64,000 nucleotides of DNA from Anaerolineae bacterium (lineage in GTDB: Bacteria; Chloroflexota; Anaerolineae; B4-G1; SLSP01). How positions within the stretch are numbered: the stretch's first letter is position 1; each line of letters starts with the position of its first letter. A program made the translations under genes and the position numbers. Shown one piece after another: positions 16,949 to 25,589 of this stretch. The stretch lies in contig JAPKMR010000002.1 of the NCBI GenBank assembly GCA_026645815.1, positions 62,001 to 126,000 on the forward strand, in the 5' to 3' direction. The notes beneath the pieces are model-generated. The model made no database searches, was not told where the DNA came from, and saw nothing but the letters and a program-made list of their open reading frames with translations.

Positions 16949-18232
16949 TTACTTTGGCACCACACTGACCCGGAGCTCTTTCGCCTTACGCACAGCATCA
17001 TAATCCTTAGTTTTGAGCATCAGACTCACCATCTCACCCGGTCGAGCATAGCGCTCAACCTTCCGGGCAATCAATGTGTCGCCATCGGTCACCTGCACGG
17101 TGACAGGTTGCTCCAAAGGGCGTGTGACGCGCATTTGCAACATGACGCTGTCTTGCGTCAATGTCTCAGGATCAATCCGGTGCGGCACCACGTAACGCAC
17201 GTTGTCGCCGGCCTTTGTTGGCACATAGACAGGTTCCATATTGCAGCAACCCGTCGCGTACATAGCGGCACGCTTACCCGCAGTCCGTCCAGCCTGAGTT
17301 ACCCAGTCCACGAGATCGTAGACGTGAACCACATTGCCAGCGGCAAAGATACCGGGGATGTTGGTAAGGAAACCATCATCCACAAATGGCCCAGCGGTAA
17401 CCGGATCAAGCGTAACGCCCGCCTTCTTAGAAAGTTCATTCTCGGGAATCAAACCCACAGAGAGCAATAGCGTATCGCAAGGGATTATCTCCTCGGTGCC
17501 GGGGATGAACTGCCATTTATCATCTACAGCCACCGCCTCTACCGCTTCGACACGATCCTTTCCAATAATGCGTTTGACGGTATGTTGAAGCTGCAAAGTG
17601 ATATCGAAATCCAGCAAACACTGAACATAGTTACGGCTCAAACCACTGAGATATGGCATCACTTCCAGCACCCTTTCGACCTTGGCGCCCTCAAAGGTCA
17701 GGCGGCGTGCCATGATCATGCCGATATCTCCGGAGCCAAGGATGACAAAACGGCTTCCAGGCATATATCCTTCGACATTGACCCAACGCTGCGCTGTCCC
17801 CGCAGTGAAGACACCTGAGGGGCGGGGACCGGGGATACGTATCTGTGCCCGGGTGCGCTCGCGGCAACCCATCGAGAGCACAATCGCTTTGGCGGAGAGC
17901 TCCTTAAAGCCGGTGCGCGTGCCGGTCGTGGTAACCTTACGTTCTGGCGTCACGTCCAACACAATGGTATCGAGCAAATAATCAATTCCAACCGTCTGAG
18001 CCTCATTGATGAAACGCTGAGCGTAGCTCGGACCAGGAAGATCCTCCTTGAAGGTCTCAACCCCGAAGCCGTTATGAATACACTGGAGCAAAATACCACC
18101 GAGCTCCAGATCCCGGTCAATCATCAATACGTCATCCGCGCCATTCTTCTTGGCTTCGATAGCCGCAGCCAGCCCACCTGGCCCTGCGCCAATGACAATG
18201 ACGTCATAATTGGTTTTAAGAGTCTGGCCCAT
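16949..18232 (-). CDS. FAD/NAD(P)-binding oxidoreductase, GlpB-like subunit
   Basis: A 427-residue flavoprotein. It opens with the dinucleotide motif VIGAGPGGLAAAIEAKKNGA, followed by GGILLQCIHNGFG, which I associate with the flavoproteins found in glycerol operons. A second Rossmann motif FVILGSGDIG (about residue 162) would bind NAD(P), and GIFAAGNVVHVYD closes the FAD site. It lies between the GlpA-like gene and DUF1667 on the same strand and probably forms part of an anaerobic glycerol-3-phosphate dehydrogenase-like complex. Role inferred from family and order. Confidence 0.82.
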   Translation of the reverse strand: MGQTLKTNYDVIVIGAGPGGLAAAIEAKKNGADDVLMIDRDLELGGILLQCIHNGFGVETFKEDLPGPSYAQRFINEAQTVGIDYLLDTIVLDVTPERKVTTTGTRTGFKELSAKAIVLSMGCRERTRAQIRIPGPRPSGVFTAGTAQRWVNVEGYMPGSRFVILGSGDIGMIMARRLTFEGAKVERVLEVMPYLSGLSRNYVQCLLDFDITLQLQHTVKRIIGKDRVEAVEAVAVDDKWQFIPGTEEIIPCDTLLLSVGLIPENELSKKAGVTLDPVTAGPFVDDGFLTNIPGIFAAGNVVHVYDLVDWVTQAGRTAGKRAAMYATGCCNMEPVYVPTKAGDNVRYVVPHRIDPETLTQDSVMLQMRVTRPLEQPVTVQVTDGDTLIARKVERYARPGEMVSLMLKTKDYDAVRKAKELRVSVVPK

Positions 18233-18276
18233 AGAATACCCTTTCGTGAAAAATGATGCACAGCTCGTGAAGCAGC

Positions 18277-19782
18277 TTATGCTGTTTCCTTCGTCTTGCG
18301 GTACAGGAACTCCGATCCTGCACCCTTCTTGCTGATTTCCAGCACATCCCGATCCAACTCGCGTGCGAGAATTTCAACGACTCGGGGCATATCAAAGCCG
18401 CCGAGACAGCGACCGGTACCAAGCCAGGTGCGGCGCTTGATGGCATCATAGGTGGTCGCAGGAATCGGTGCGTGGATTTCGGCAACAATCTCACCCTCAG
18501 TTACAGATTCGCAACGGCAGATGATGCGCCCGTAACGCGGGTCACGGCCTATCAACTGCGCCTGTTCTTCCTTCGAGAGGTGCCGGAAAACAGGTCGTCC
18601 AGGGCGAATAGGATTCCAGTCTGGTTTCTCGTCCAATGCTTCGCCGGCGCCACGCAGCAACTCCAACACCCGCTCGGCGATAGCCGGAGCAGCGGTGAGC
18701 GCCGGGGACTCCATCCCCCCCAGGTTCACAAAGCCGACCGGTTCCGCGGGAATCTCGATGATAAAATCATGGTTGTAAGCCACATGGGGGTCAGCACAAG
18801 GCGCGTTGCCGCCAGGGCGCAATCCGGCAAAAACGGCAATCACGTCACGTTGCTTGAGTCCCGGCACGAGCTTGAGCGCTCCGGACCAGATTTCCGCCAT
18901 ACCGGCAGGCGTCACATCCACATCGGTTTTGTCATCCAGGTTCTCCGCATTGGGACCGACGAGTGTGTTGCCGTGCAAGGTTGTGGTCACCAGAATGCCT
19001 TTGCTGATCGCCGTTGGGACCGGAAAGAGGACATTCTTGATCTCCACCTGATTACGGTCCATGACGAAGTATTCGCCACGCCGGGGCGTGATGCGAAAGT
19101 CGGGACGCACACCAGCCTTGTGCATCACCTCATCCGCAAACAAGCCAGCGGCATTGATGACCCAACGCGCATAGAACTCACCCTGATTGGTCTCGATGCC
19201 GATGATGCGCTTTTCAGCCTTCAAATCCTCGCCCGCAACCGGGGCAAAAATGAAATCAAGAAATTCCGTGTTCAGGCGCAGTTCCACACCATTCATCACG
19301 GCATTCTCGGCAGCGGCAATGGTTGCCCCCCAGGGATCCACAATCGCGCCAGAGGGAACGTAGAGAGCGCCGCTCACCTCAGGGTTGATCTGCGGTTCGC
19401 GCCGGCGCATTTCCTCACCGCTGATAATCTCAGCCGGGACACCGTTTTGTTGCGCGCGGGCAAGAAGCTGCTCCAACCTGGAATATTCATCCGGGCCAAC
19501 GGCAACCACATAGGCCCCAGTTCGCCCAAAAGCAAAATGCAACTCCGCGGAAAGCTGGTCCCACATCGGGTTAGCTTTCACATTCATCTCGGCTTTGAGC
19601 GAGCCTGGAATGGCATCATGCCCGGCGTGAATGAGAGCGGAATTTGCCGCGGTGGCTCCGGTGCAAATATCACTGGCCTTCTCAATCCACAAAATGCGCA
19701 GATTGTAGCGCGCCAGAGTGCGGGCAATCATCGTTCCCACAATCCCAGCACCGATGATGATAATGTCATAAGGGTTCTGCAT
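18277..19782 (-). CDS. GlpA-like FAD-dependent glycerol-3-phosphate dehydrogenase
   Basis: A 501-residue flavoprotein of the DAO/GlpA family. FAD is bound by IIIGAGIVGTMIARTLA at the N-terminus. The C-terminal 90 residues form a BFD-like [2Fe-2S] domain: CRC in RIICRCESVTEGEI, then GTGRCLGGFD. The family usually ends GxCQGxxC with four cysteines; here the fourth is Asp, so the cluster may use another ligand or be altered. It would oxidise glycerol-3-phosphate to dihydroxyacetone phosphate and pass electrons to the membrane. It lies downstream of glpK, with a 306-base gap holding a hairpin and a possible promoter. Confidence 0.82.
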   Translation of the reverse strand: MQNPYDIIIIGAGIVGTMIARTLARYNLRILWIEKASDICTGATAANSALIHAGHDAIPGSLKAEMNVKANPMWDQLSAELHFAFGRTGAYVVAVGPDEYSRLEQLLARAQQNGVPAEIISGEEMRRREPQINPEVSGALYVPSGAIVDPWGATIAAAENAVMNGVELRLNTEFLDFIFAPVAGEDLKAEKRIIGIETNQGEFYARWVINAAGLFADEVMHKAGVRPDFRITPRRGEYFVMDRNQVEIKNVLFPVPTAISKGILVTTTLHGNTLVGPNAENLDDKTDVDVTPAGMAEIWSGALKLVPGLKQRDVIAVFAGLRPGGNAPCADPHVAYNHDFIIEIPAEPVGFVNLGGMESPALTAAPAIAERVLELLRGAGEALDEKPDWNPIRPGRPVFRHLSKEEQAQLIGRDPRYGRIICRCESVTEGEIVAEIHAPIPATTYDAIKRRTWLGTGRCLGGFDMPRVVEILARELDRDVLEISKKGAGSEFLYRKTKETA

Positions 19783-19900
19783 AAGGTCTCCTCAAGGAAA
19801 TTTAGATACGGGTACCCCGGGTATCGGATAAATGATTGGCTGTGGGGTACTTCATAGACACTATAACAAACTCATCTGGCTCGACCTGATAAAGCGTATA

Positions 19901-19927
19901 TTTGGGACGCGCTTTGCGCGTCCCAAA
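19901..19927. repeat. Short GC-rich hairpin in the glpK-glpA gap
   Basis: TTTGGGACGCGC (19901-19912) pairs perfectly with 19916-19927 around loop TTT. It has no T run on the minus strand, where both neighbours lie, so it is a weak terminator candidate. The remaining part of the 306-base gap (19783-20088) shows a possible minus-strand -10 TATAGT (19860-19865) and nothing else clear. Confidence 0.55.
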
Positions 19928-20088
19928 ACATTAAAAAAGACCCTCTCTGTGTTTGCTTGCACAACCTCTTTTGGCTTTCCCAATAACCTATCGTATACTC
20001 TGGCGCCCAAACACCGCACAGAAAACTCTGCTATAGGATTAGTCGCTCATGGACCCAATAAAGCGTCTGGGAATCGCTCCCATAGCCT

Positions 20089-21627
20089 TCATTCCTCCAC
20101 CCAATCAAAGGTCCGTTCCACGGCCTTGTTCCATCCTGAGTAGAGCGACTCTTTCCGTTCTTCAGTCATTGCCGGTTGGAAGATGTGATCCACGCCCCAA
20201 TTGCGCCGCAGCTCTTCAGTATCCTTCCAGAAACCCACCGCCAACCCGGCAGCGTAAGCCGCCCCGAGAGCCGTGGTCTCGGTAACTGTGGGACGTACCA
20301 CCGGCACCCCCAGGATATCCGCCTGGAATTGCATCAACAATGTATTAGCCACCATACCGCCATCCACTTTGAGCGCAGTGAGCGCCACACCGGAGTCTTT
20401 CTCCATGGCCTCCAGCACATCGCGGGTTTGATAAGCGGTGGATTCCAGTGCAGCGCGACAAATATGGTGCTTATTGATATAGCGGGTCAGCCCCACCATG
20501 ACGCCGCGAGCATCACTGCGCCAATACGGAGCGAAAAGCCCCGAAAATGCCGGGACGATGTACATGCCACCGGCATCGGCGACCTCATGGGCCAGCTCCT
20601 CAATTTGCGGCGCGCGGTCGAAAAACCCCAAATTGTCACGCAGCCATTGCACCAATGCACCGGTAATAGCGATAGAGCCTTCCAAGGCATAGACGGCAGG
20701 TGCTACGCCGAATTTATAACCCAAGGTAGTCAACAAGCCGCTCTTGGAGGGGACAATCTCCGTGCCCGTATTCAACAACATGAAACAGCCTGTGCCATAG
20801 GTGTTTTTTGCTTCGCCGGGGCTGAAACACGTTTGTCCTACCAGGGCCGCCTGTTGGTCGCCCAAATCACCGGTGACAGGGATTGCTTCGCCAAAGGGTC
20901 CCTCCTTGAGGGTGAAGCCATAGGGGCGCGCCTCTCCAGGGGTAAGACACGCGCTTGAGGGGCGAATCTCCGGCAACATCGAACGTGGAATCCCCAAGAC
21001 CTTCAGGATGTCCTCATCCCATTGCAGAGTTCTGAGGTCCATCAGCAGCGTGCGACTGGCGTTGGTTACATCGGTAATATGCGCCCCACCCTTCACGCCG
21101 CCGGTGAGATGCCAGATTACCCACGTATCGGTCGTTCCAAAGAGCGCATCGCCGCGCGCAGCAGCTTCCGCAACTGCGGGCACATGATCGAGCAGCCATT
21201 TAATCTTTGGTCCCGAGAAATAGGTCGCCAACGGCAACCCCACTTGGGCACGAAAGCGGTCTTGCCCCAGCTCACTATCACGTGCTAACGCGTCGCAGAT
21301 GCCCTTCGTGCGCGTATCCTGCCAGACAATGGCGTTGTAGAGTGGCTTGCCGGTGCGCCGGTCCCAAACCACGGCGGTCTCACGCTGATTGGTAATGCCC
21401 ACAGCCGCAATCGCTCCGCTAGGTATATTCCCTTGCGTCAACGCCTGGCGGATAACCTGTTGTGTTTTCTCCCAGATTTCGGCAGGATCGTGCTCGACCC
21501 AACCGGGCTGAGGATAAATCTGCTCATGTTCTGCATAAGCCCAAATTACCGGCTTGCCGCCATGATCGAAAAGAATACACCGTGATCCGGTGGTACCCTG
21601 GTCAATCGCCGCGATGTATTTGTGCAT
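20089..21627 (-). CDS. glpK: Glycerol kinase
   Basis: A 512-residue FGGY-family kinase of the usual glycerol kinase length. It phosphorylates glycerol to glycerol-3-phosphate in the cytoplasm. Visible signatures: [16 protein letters not shown] at the N-terminus, [39 protein letters not shown], and [20 protein letters not shown] near the end. A GGAGG ribosome site precedes the ATG. It is the first gene of the minus-strand glycerol group with the GlpA-like, GlpB-like and DUF1667 genes. No glycerol facilitator gene is in the window. Confidence 0.95.
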   Translation of the reverse strand: MHKYIAAIDQGTTGSRCILFDHGGKPVIWAYAEHEQIYPQPGWVEHDPAEIWEKTQQVIRQALTQGNIPSGAIAAVGITNQRETAVVWDRRTGKPLYNAIVWQDTRTKGICDALARDSELGQDRFRAQVGLPLATYFSGPKIKWLLDHVPAVAEAAARGDALFGTTDTWVIWHLTGGVKGGAHITDVTNASRTLLMDLRTLQWDEDILKVLGIPRSMLPEIRPSSACLTPGEARPYGFTLKEGPFGEAIPVTGDLGDQQAALVGQTCFSPGEAKNTYGTGCFMLLNTGTEIVPSKSGLLTTLGYKFGVAPAVYALEGSIAITGALVQWLRDNLGFFDRAPQIEELAHEVADAGGMYIVPAFSGLFAPYWRSDARGVMVGLTRYINKHHICRAALESTAYQTRDVLEAMEKDSGVALTALKVDGGMVANTLLMQFQADILGVPVVRPTVTETTALGAAYAAGLAVGFWKDTEELRRNWGVDHIFQPAMTEERKESLYSGWNKAVERTFDWVEE

Positions 21628-21668
21628 ATCAGCCTCCTGCAGTTAGGAAAGTGGGAATTCTGACTTAG

Positions 21669-21696
21669 ATTATACCCCGCGTGACAGTTTTGTCTA
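21669..21696 (-). promoter_or_regulatory. glpK promoter
   Basis: On the minus strand -35 TAGACA (21691-21696), 16-base spacer, -10 TATAAT (21669-21674), about 40 bases before the ATG. No clear operator was seen. Confidence 0.55.
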
Positions 21697-21712
21697 TTTC
21701 AATCCCGACTTC

Positions 21713-21814
21713 GGGTGCGTTTGAAAACGGGGGTGAAACTCTCAAGCGCCCCTACAGGGCGCAGGAGAAAGGTGATTTTTTGCGGCGTGGCTGCGCCACG
21801 CCGCAAAAAATCAC
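21713..21814. repeat. Intergenic palindromic element, left half plus hairpin (copy A)
   Basis: Begins GGGTGCGTTTGAAAACGGGG, then a small GCGCCC/GGGCGC hairpin (21746-21762), then a 20-bp perfect hairpin (21772-21791 with 21795-21814, loop TGC). The first 60 bases match the left half of the full element at 25205-25367. The right terminal repeat is missing. Confidence 0.8.
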
Positions 21815-21842
21815 TCAAAGAATCTGATGGGTTTCAGCCATC

Positions 21843-21871
21843 AAAACGCCCGAAGCAGGGGCCTTCGGGCG
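21843..21871 (-). terminator. Terminator of the DUF3592-subtilase transcript
   Basis: On the minus strand CGCCCGAAG and CTTCGGGCG (21847-21855 and 21863-21871 on plus) form a 9-bp stem followed by TTTTGA. It lies 24 bases after the subtilase stop codon. Confidence 0.65.
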
Positions 21872-21894
21872 TAACAACAGCAGCATCACCACGA

Positions 21895-24555
21895 TCAACG
21901 CTTCTCAGGCATCACGTCAATGATTGGTTCGGGTGATACGTTCATCTCCGCAGTTGCACCACTCTGGAAAGCCACATCGTCAATAAAGAGGCTACTCACT
22001 CCCGCTGCATCTGTCGAAGCGCCAAATTGCAGCGCGACGGCTTGCCCTGCATAGGTGCTGAGGTCTAGAACCTGCTTCACCCAAATACCGGTGCTCGTTG
22101 TTGAACACAGTTGATAGGTTTTCACCTCGGTAGTGTTTATTTTCACCCAACCCGCATCAAAACCACACAAAGATTCCGCCGAACTGAGCACGTGCCAGTA
22201 CGCAAGATACGGCGCTGCTGGTGGCACCTGCACGCTCTGCTGCACCGTCGCCGTCTCATCATCATCGCCACCCAACCAGACTGCCCAGCTACCACTGTGC
22301 GGCGTAATCATATTTGGCTCATCGGTGTTGACAATAAGGTCCCAACCATTCAGGGAAGATTCCGTCCATCCCGTTTGCCCCGCCTCAAAATCACCGTTCA
22401 GAAGCGGGATAACCGGCGCCGTACCGTAAGCCTTCATCACCAGTGGGAGAAAAACATAACTTTCGACAACCGCCGATCTCGTAACCGACCAGGGGCTGTT
22501 CCCACCCGCCGCAGTCGCGCGCACACGGTAATACCACGTTCCGCCGGGCATATCCACGACATTATATTGCCGCAACGTGCCCTCGTATACCACAACCGGT
22601 TGCGCGAAGTACGGCGAGGCGCTCTCCTCTAGCCGGTATCCCATCGCATCCGTTACGGAGCCCCAAGTCACCGCATACGTGCCATCCCCATCGGGATTCC
22701 CAATCACATTCAATACAGGCGCGCTCAGAAGCGAAGCCGTCACAACGGTTGAAGCCACGTTGCTAGACCCACTCTCCGAAGCGCCCACCAACGTGAACAC
22801 ACGGTAATACCAGGTTCCGCCAGGTTGCCCGGTGACCTGATACTGTGAGGTCATGCCGCTGTACCGCACGGTCACCGTGGAGAAAGCGCCGTTTGCCGAT
22901 TCCTCAAGACGATACCCGGTCGCCCCTGAAACGTCGCTCCAATTCACCAGATAGGCATCGGCTTGAGAGGAATTCGATACCGGCGCCAGCACCGGAGCTT
23001 GTGGCAGCACCTGCGTGGAAACTGTGTTACTCCACCCACTCTCCGCACCGCTGGCGGTGGCGCGAACGCGATAATACCAGGTGCCCACTGCCTGCCCGGA
23101 GATATTTGTCTGTGTAGCAGTCCCTGAATAGCGGGTGGTAGGTGAAGAGAAATCGGAGGCATCATCCTCCTGTAAGAGATAACCCGTAGCGCCGCTCACC
23201 GCGGACCAACTCACCTGATAAGCGCCATCGTTTTCCGGATTGTCGATAGAAGATAGTGTCGGTGCAGATAGAGAAAGCGTCCGCAACGCCGCCAGGGCAT
23301 TGATACGCCCATATCCGTAGTTCGCATCCCAACCTGTGGTCCCCAGGTCCACAGCCGTATTCTGCATCACCTGCTGCACCTGCGCAGGCGTCAGACCAGG
23401 AGATGCCGACCAAACCAACGCTGCCAGGCCCGAGACATAAGGCGTCGCCATCGAAGTGCCCTGCAGATAATCGTAGTTCTTATAAAAGCCTTCCCCAGTC
23501 ATATCCACATTGTAGGTCGGCAGCGTGCTGTAGATGCCGTTGGAGTCGTGCAAGTACGTCATGGCGCCGCCAGGAGCAGCAATATCGCAGTGCGAACCGT
23601 ATTGTGAGTAATAAGCGTAAGTGTCGCCAGGACCGGTAGCAGCAACCGCCATGACATTGCTATACGCTGCCGGATAAGCCGTAGGATTAGCAACAGGGCA
23701 ACCGCCGCCTGCGGTGCGGCAATTGCCCATCGCCGCGATGACCAGGGCACCCGCACTGGTTGCGGCAGTCACTGCATCCTGCATACTGGTGGAATAACTT
23801 GTCCCACCCAAACTCAAATTGAGCACTTTGGCGCCGTGGGTAGATGCCCAGTTGATGCCGCTGACTATATCAGAATTGCTGCCGCTACCGCTGGCATCCA
23901 AGACCCGCACGGACATAATGCGAGCGCCCCAAGACATCCCCGCCACACCCACGCCATTGTTCGTAATCGCGGCGGCAATACCTGCCACGTGTGTACCATG
24001 TCCGTTCAAGTCGTGAGGATTGGCATCATCATCCACGAAATCATAGCCAGCGACGATTTTCGTCGCCAGGTCGGGATGGGTCTCATCAATGCCGGTATCA
24101 ATGACAGCGATGGTCACCGCGTTGCTGCCCGTGCTGATATCCCAGGCTGCCGCCGAATTCATCCGCGTGTGCGCCCATTGATTACTGTAGTACGGATCAT
24201 TTGGGGCGCCCATAGCCCTGTAGATGTAATCTGGTTCCACGTATTCCACTCGCGGGTCGCGGCTCAGTTGTTCAACCAACGCCAGTTCCTTGCCCTCAGG
24301 GACCTGCACCAGCTGCACCGGACTGGCATAGAGATTCGCAAGATAGCTCGTGCCATGTTCGACCAGCACATCTGCCGCGGCGCGCGCCATCACGCCTTCC
24401 TTGAACTTAACCAAGACCCTTCCGGGGATATAATCGCCCGTGCGGGCAGATAGCAGTGGAGGCGCTGCTTTCTGCGCCCTGGTCGCCATCCCACCGGGCA
24501 ATATCAACCCCGCCACCAGCAAGACCAACAATAGAACCCGCCCTTGCCCTTTCAT
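21895..24555 (-). CDS. Secreted S8 subtilisin-like serine protease with FnIII repeats
   Basis: An 886-residue exported protease. Order: signal peptide (1-28), propeptide of the I9 type (about 45-110), catalytic domain with D153 (VIDTGID), H186 (NGHGTHV) and S368 (GTSMATP), three fibronectin-III-like repeats (about 430-700; each has GTWYYRV), a linker YVFLPLVMK, and a C-terminal jelly-roll-like region with LLNGDFEAGQTGW. The triad is complete, so it should be active outside the cell. The FLPLVMK segment is common before C-terminal domains in Chloroflexota secreted proteins, as far as I recall. AAGGAG precedes the ATG. It follows the DUF3592 gene by 11 bases, probably one transcript. Confidence 0.92.
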   Translation of the reverse strand: MKGQGRVLLLVLLVAGLILPGGMATRAQKAAPPLLSARTGDYIPGRVLVKFKEGVMARAAADVLVEHGTSYLANLYASPVQLVQVPEGKELALVEQLSRDPRVEYVEPDYIYRAMGAPNDPYYSNQWAHTRMNSAAAWDISTGSNAVTIAVIDTGIDETHPDLATKIVAGYDFVDDDANPHDLNGHGTHVAGIAAAITNNGVGVAGMSWGARIMSVRVLDASGSGSNSDIVSGINWASTHGAKVLNLSLGGTSYSTSMQDAVTAATSAGALVIAAMGNCRTAGGGCPVANPTAYPAAYSNVMAVAATGPGDTYAYYSQYGSHCDIAAPGGAMTYLHDSNGIYSTLPTYNVDMTGEGFYKNYDYLQGTSMATPYVSGLAALVWSASPGLTPAQVQQVMQNTAVDLGTTGWDANYGYGRINALAALRTLSLSAPTLSSIDNPENDGAYQVSWSAVSGATGYLLQEDDASDFSSPTTRYSGTATQTNISGQAVGTWYYRVRATASGAESGWSNTVSTQVLPQAPVLAPVSNSSQADAYLVNWSDVSGATGYRLEESANGAFSTVTVRYSGMTSQYQVTGQPGGTWYYRVFTLVGASESGSSNVASTVVTASLLSAPVLNVIGNPDGDGTYAVTWGSVTDAMGYRLEESASPYFAQPVVVYEGTLRQYNVVDMPGGTWYYRVRATAAGGNSPWSVTRSAVVESYVFLPLVMKAYGTAPVIPLLNGDFEAGQTGWTESSLNGWDLIVNTDEPNMITPHSGSWAVWLGGDDDETATVQQSVQVPPAAPYLAYWHVLSSAESLCGFDAGWVKINTTEVKTYQLCSTTSTGIWVKQVLDLSTYAGQAVALQFGASTDAAGVSSLFIDDVAFQSGATAEMNVSPEPIIDVMPEKR

Positions 24556-24566
24556 AGCCCTACTCC

Positions 24567-25052
24567 TTATAGAGGCAGAAAGACTGCCACAACAATCATC
24601 ACCGCACCGATTAGCATCAGCAACAATCCCGAAACGAGTTCTGCGTTATATCCAATAGGCCTGCCAGGATCTAACGCCGCCTGCTGAGGACCCTGGGGGT
24701 TATAGGTGACTTTCACTGCGCTGCCCACCGGATAGGCAGCGACGATTGCTTCAGCCTGGTCCACTGTCGTGTAAGAGCGCGGGGGCTTGAGATCCAGCTT
24801 CTGCCCGGTAAAAGACTGCCCGGCAACCTCGTAAGTGTAGGTGACAAGAGGAGTATACCGGATCTCAGCCTTTTGTCCCGGGCGCGGTTGAAAACGCTGC
24901 ACCGTAGCTGCGAGCACTTTCCCAGGAACCGTGGGCCAGCTGCCCACGGTATCGTGGCGCCGGCGTCCGGCTAACGCCAGGATGACAAAGGTCAGTCCCA
25001 ATAAGACGGTTCCGATGCCAAATACCAACAGGAAATTCATGCTAGATTCCAT
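24567..25052 (-). CDS. DUF3592 membrane protein
   Basis: A 161-residue protein with a membrane helix at each end (about residues 5-27 and 137-158) and an extracytoplasmic central part containing VTYTYEVAGQSFTG and VKVTYNPQGPQQAALDPG, the DUF3592 pattern. Function unknown. It starts behind AGGAGG and lies directly upstream of the subtilase gene, sharing its promoter at 25161-25188. Confidence 0.75.
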   Translation of the reverse strand: MESSMNFLLVFGIGTVLLGLTFVILALAGRRRHDTVGSWPTVPGKVLAATVQRFQPRPGQKAEIRYTPLVTYTYEVAGQSFTGQKLDLKPPRSYTTVDQAEAIVAAYPVGSAVKVTYNPQGPQQAALDPGRPIGYNAELVSGLLLMLIGAVMIVVAVFLPL

Positions 25053-25160
25053 GCCGCGCCTCCTTGGTGAATCAGCGAGCCGGCAAAATGAAGATGTCAG
25101 TCACACAACGGTCGAGCGGAGCACTGAAATTTACCCTTCGCCCCGCATCCATGTACTCCC

Positions 25161-25188
25161 AGTATACAACTGACTGCCCCGAGGTCAA
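25161..25188 (-). promoter_or_regulatory. Promoter of the DUF3592-subtilase operon
   Basis: On the minus strand -35 TTGACC (25183-25188), 16-base spacer, -10 TATACT (25161-25166). Confidence 0.6.
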
Positions 25189-25204
25189 AGAGAATCTGCA
25201 TCTA

Positions 25205-25367
25205 GGGTGCGTTCCAAAACGGGGGTGAAAATCTCACGCGCCCCTACAGGGCGCAGAAGAAAATTGATTTTTGGCGGCGGGGCTTTGCCCTGCCGCCAAA
25301 AATCACCGAAAGGAAAGGCATTTGCATGGTAGTCGTCTTATCTTTACCCCAAAGTTGAAACGCACCC
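25205..25367. repeat. Complete MITE-like palindromic element (copy B)
   Basis: The 163-base element has terminal inverted repeats GGGTGCGTTCCAA (25205-25217) and TTGAAACGCACCC (25355-25367) with one mismatch; the repeat extends imperfectly for about 28 bases. The centre is a 19-bp hairpin (25265-25283 with 25287-25305, one G.T, loop TTT). The left half holds the same small GCGCCC hairpin as copy A; the right half matches copies C and D in reverse. It has no coding capacity. Confidence 0.85.
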
Positions 25368-25413
25368 TGGCGCCTATAGTAACAAATACCTGGAACTTTC
25401 ATCCAAACTACGC

Positions 25414-25442
25414 TTGCGTGTTCTGCAAAACGGGCCTATAGT
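25414..25442 (+). promoter_or_regulatory. Promoter of the SHMT-GcvT fusion gene
   Basis: -35 TTGCGT (25414-25419), 17-base spacer, -10 TATAGT (25437-25442). The leader would be about 140 bases. It contains no recognisable glycine or folate riboswitch. Confidence 0.55.
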
Positions 25443-25589
25443 CAGAAAGAACAAAAGAGCGCATGAGCGTCACGAGTCTGCACAGAAAGCCAACACTGGA
25501 GCAACAGTTTAGCAATACCTGGCACCTGGATTCTGACCCATCGCGACCCGACTACAGTGGGAAACTATCACATAATTAAGGAGTGTGCT

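Noticed and set aside
18472-19857. Long open frame (461 codons) on the plus strand opposite the GlpA-like gene
   Set aside because: It is the antisense shadow of a conserved flavoprotein gene, has no ribosome site and no recognisable domain.
25371-25441. Direct repeats CCTATAGT and AATACCTGG before the SHMT-GcvT gene as operator sites
   Set aside because: One CCTATAGT is simply the -10 box and the other overlaps the edge of the repeat element; the spacing has no symmetry.
25443-25589. Glycine or tetrahydrofolate riboswitch before the SHMT-GcvT gene
   Set aside because: I looked for the conserved aptamer cores of both classes; neither is present in the 140-base leader.
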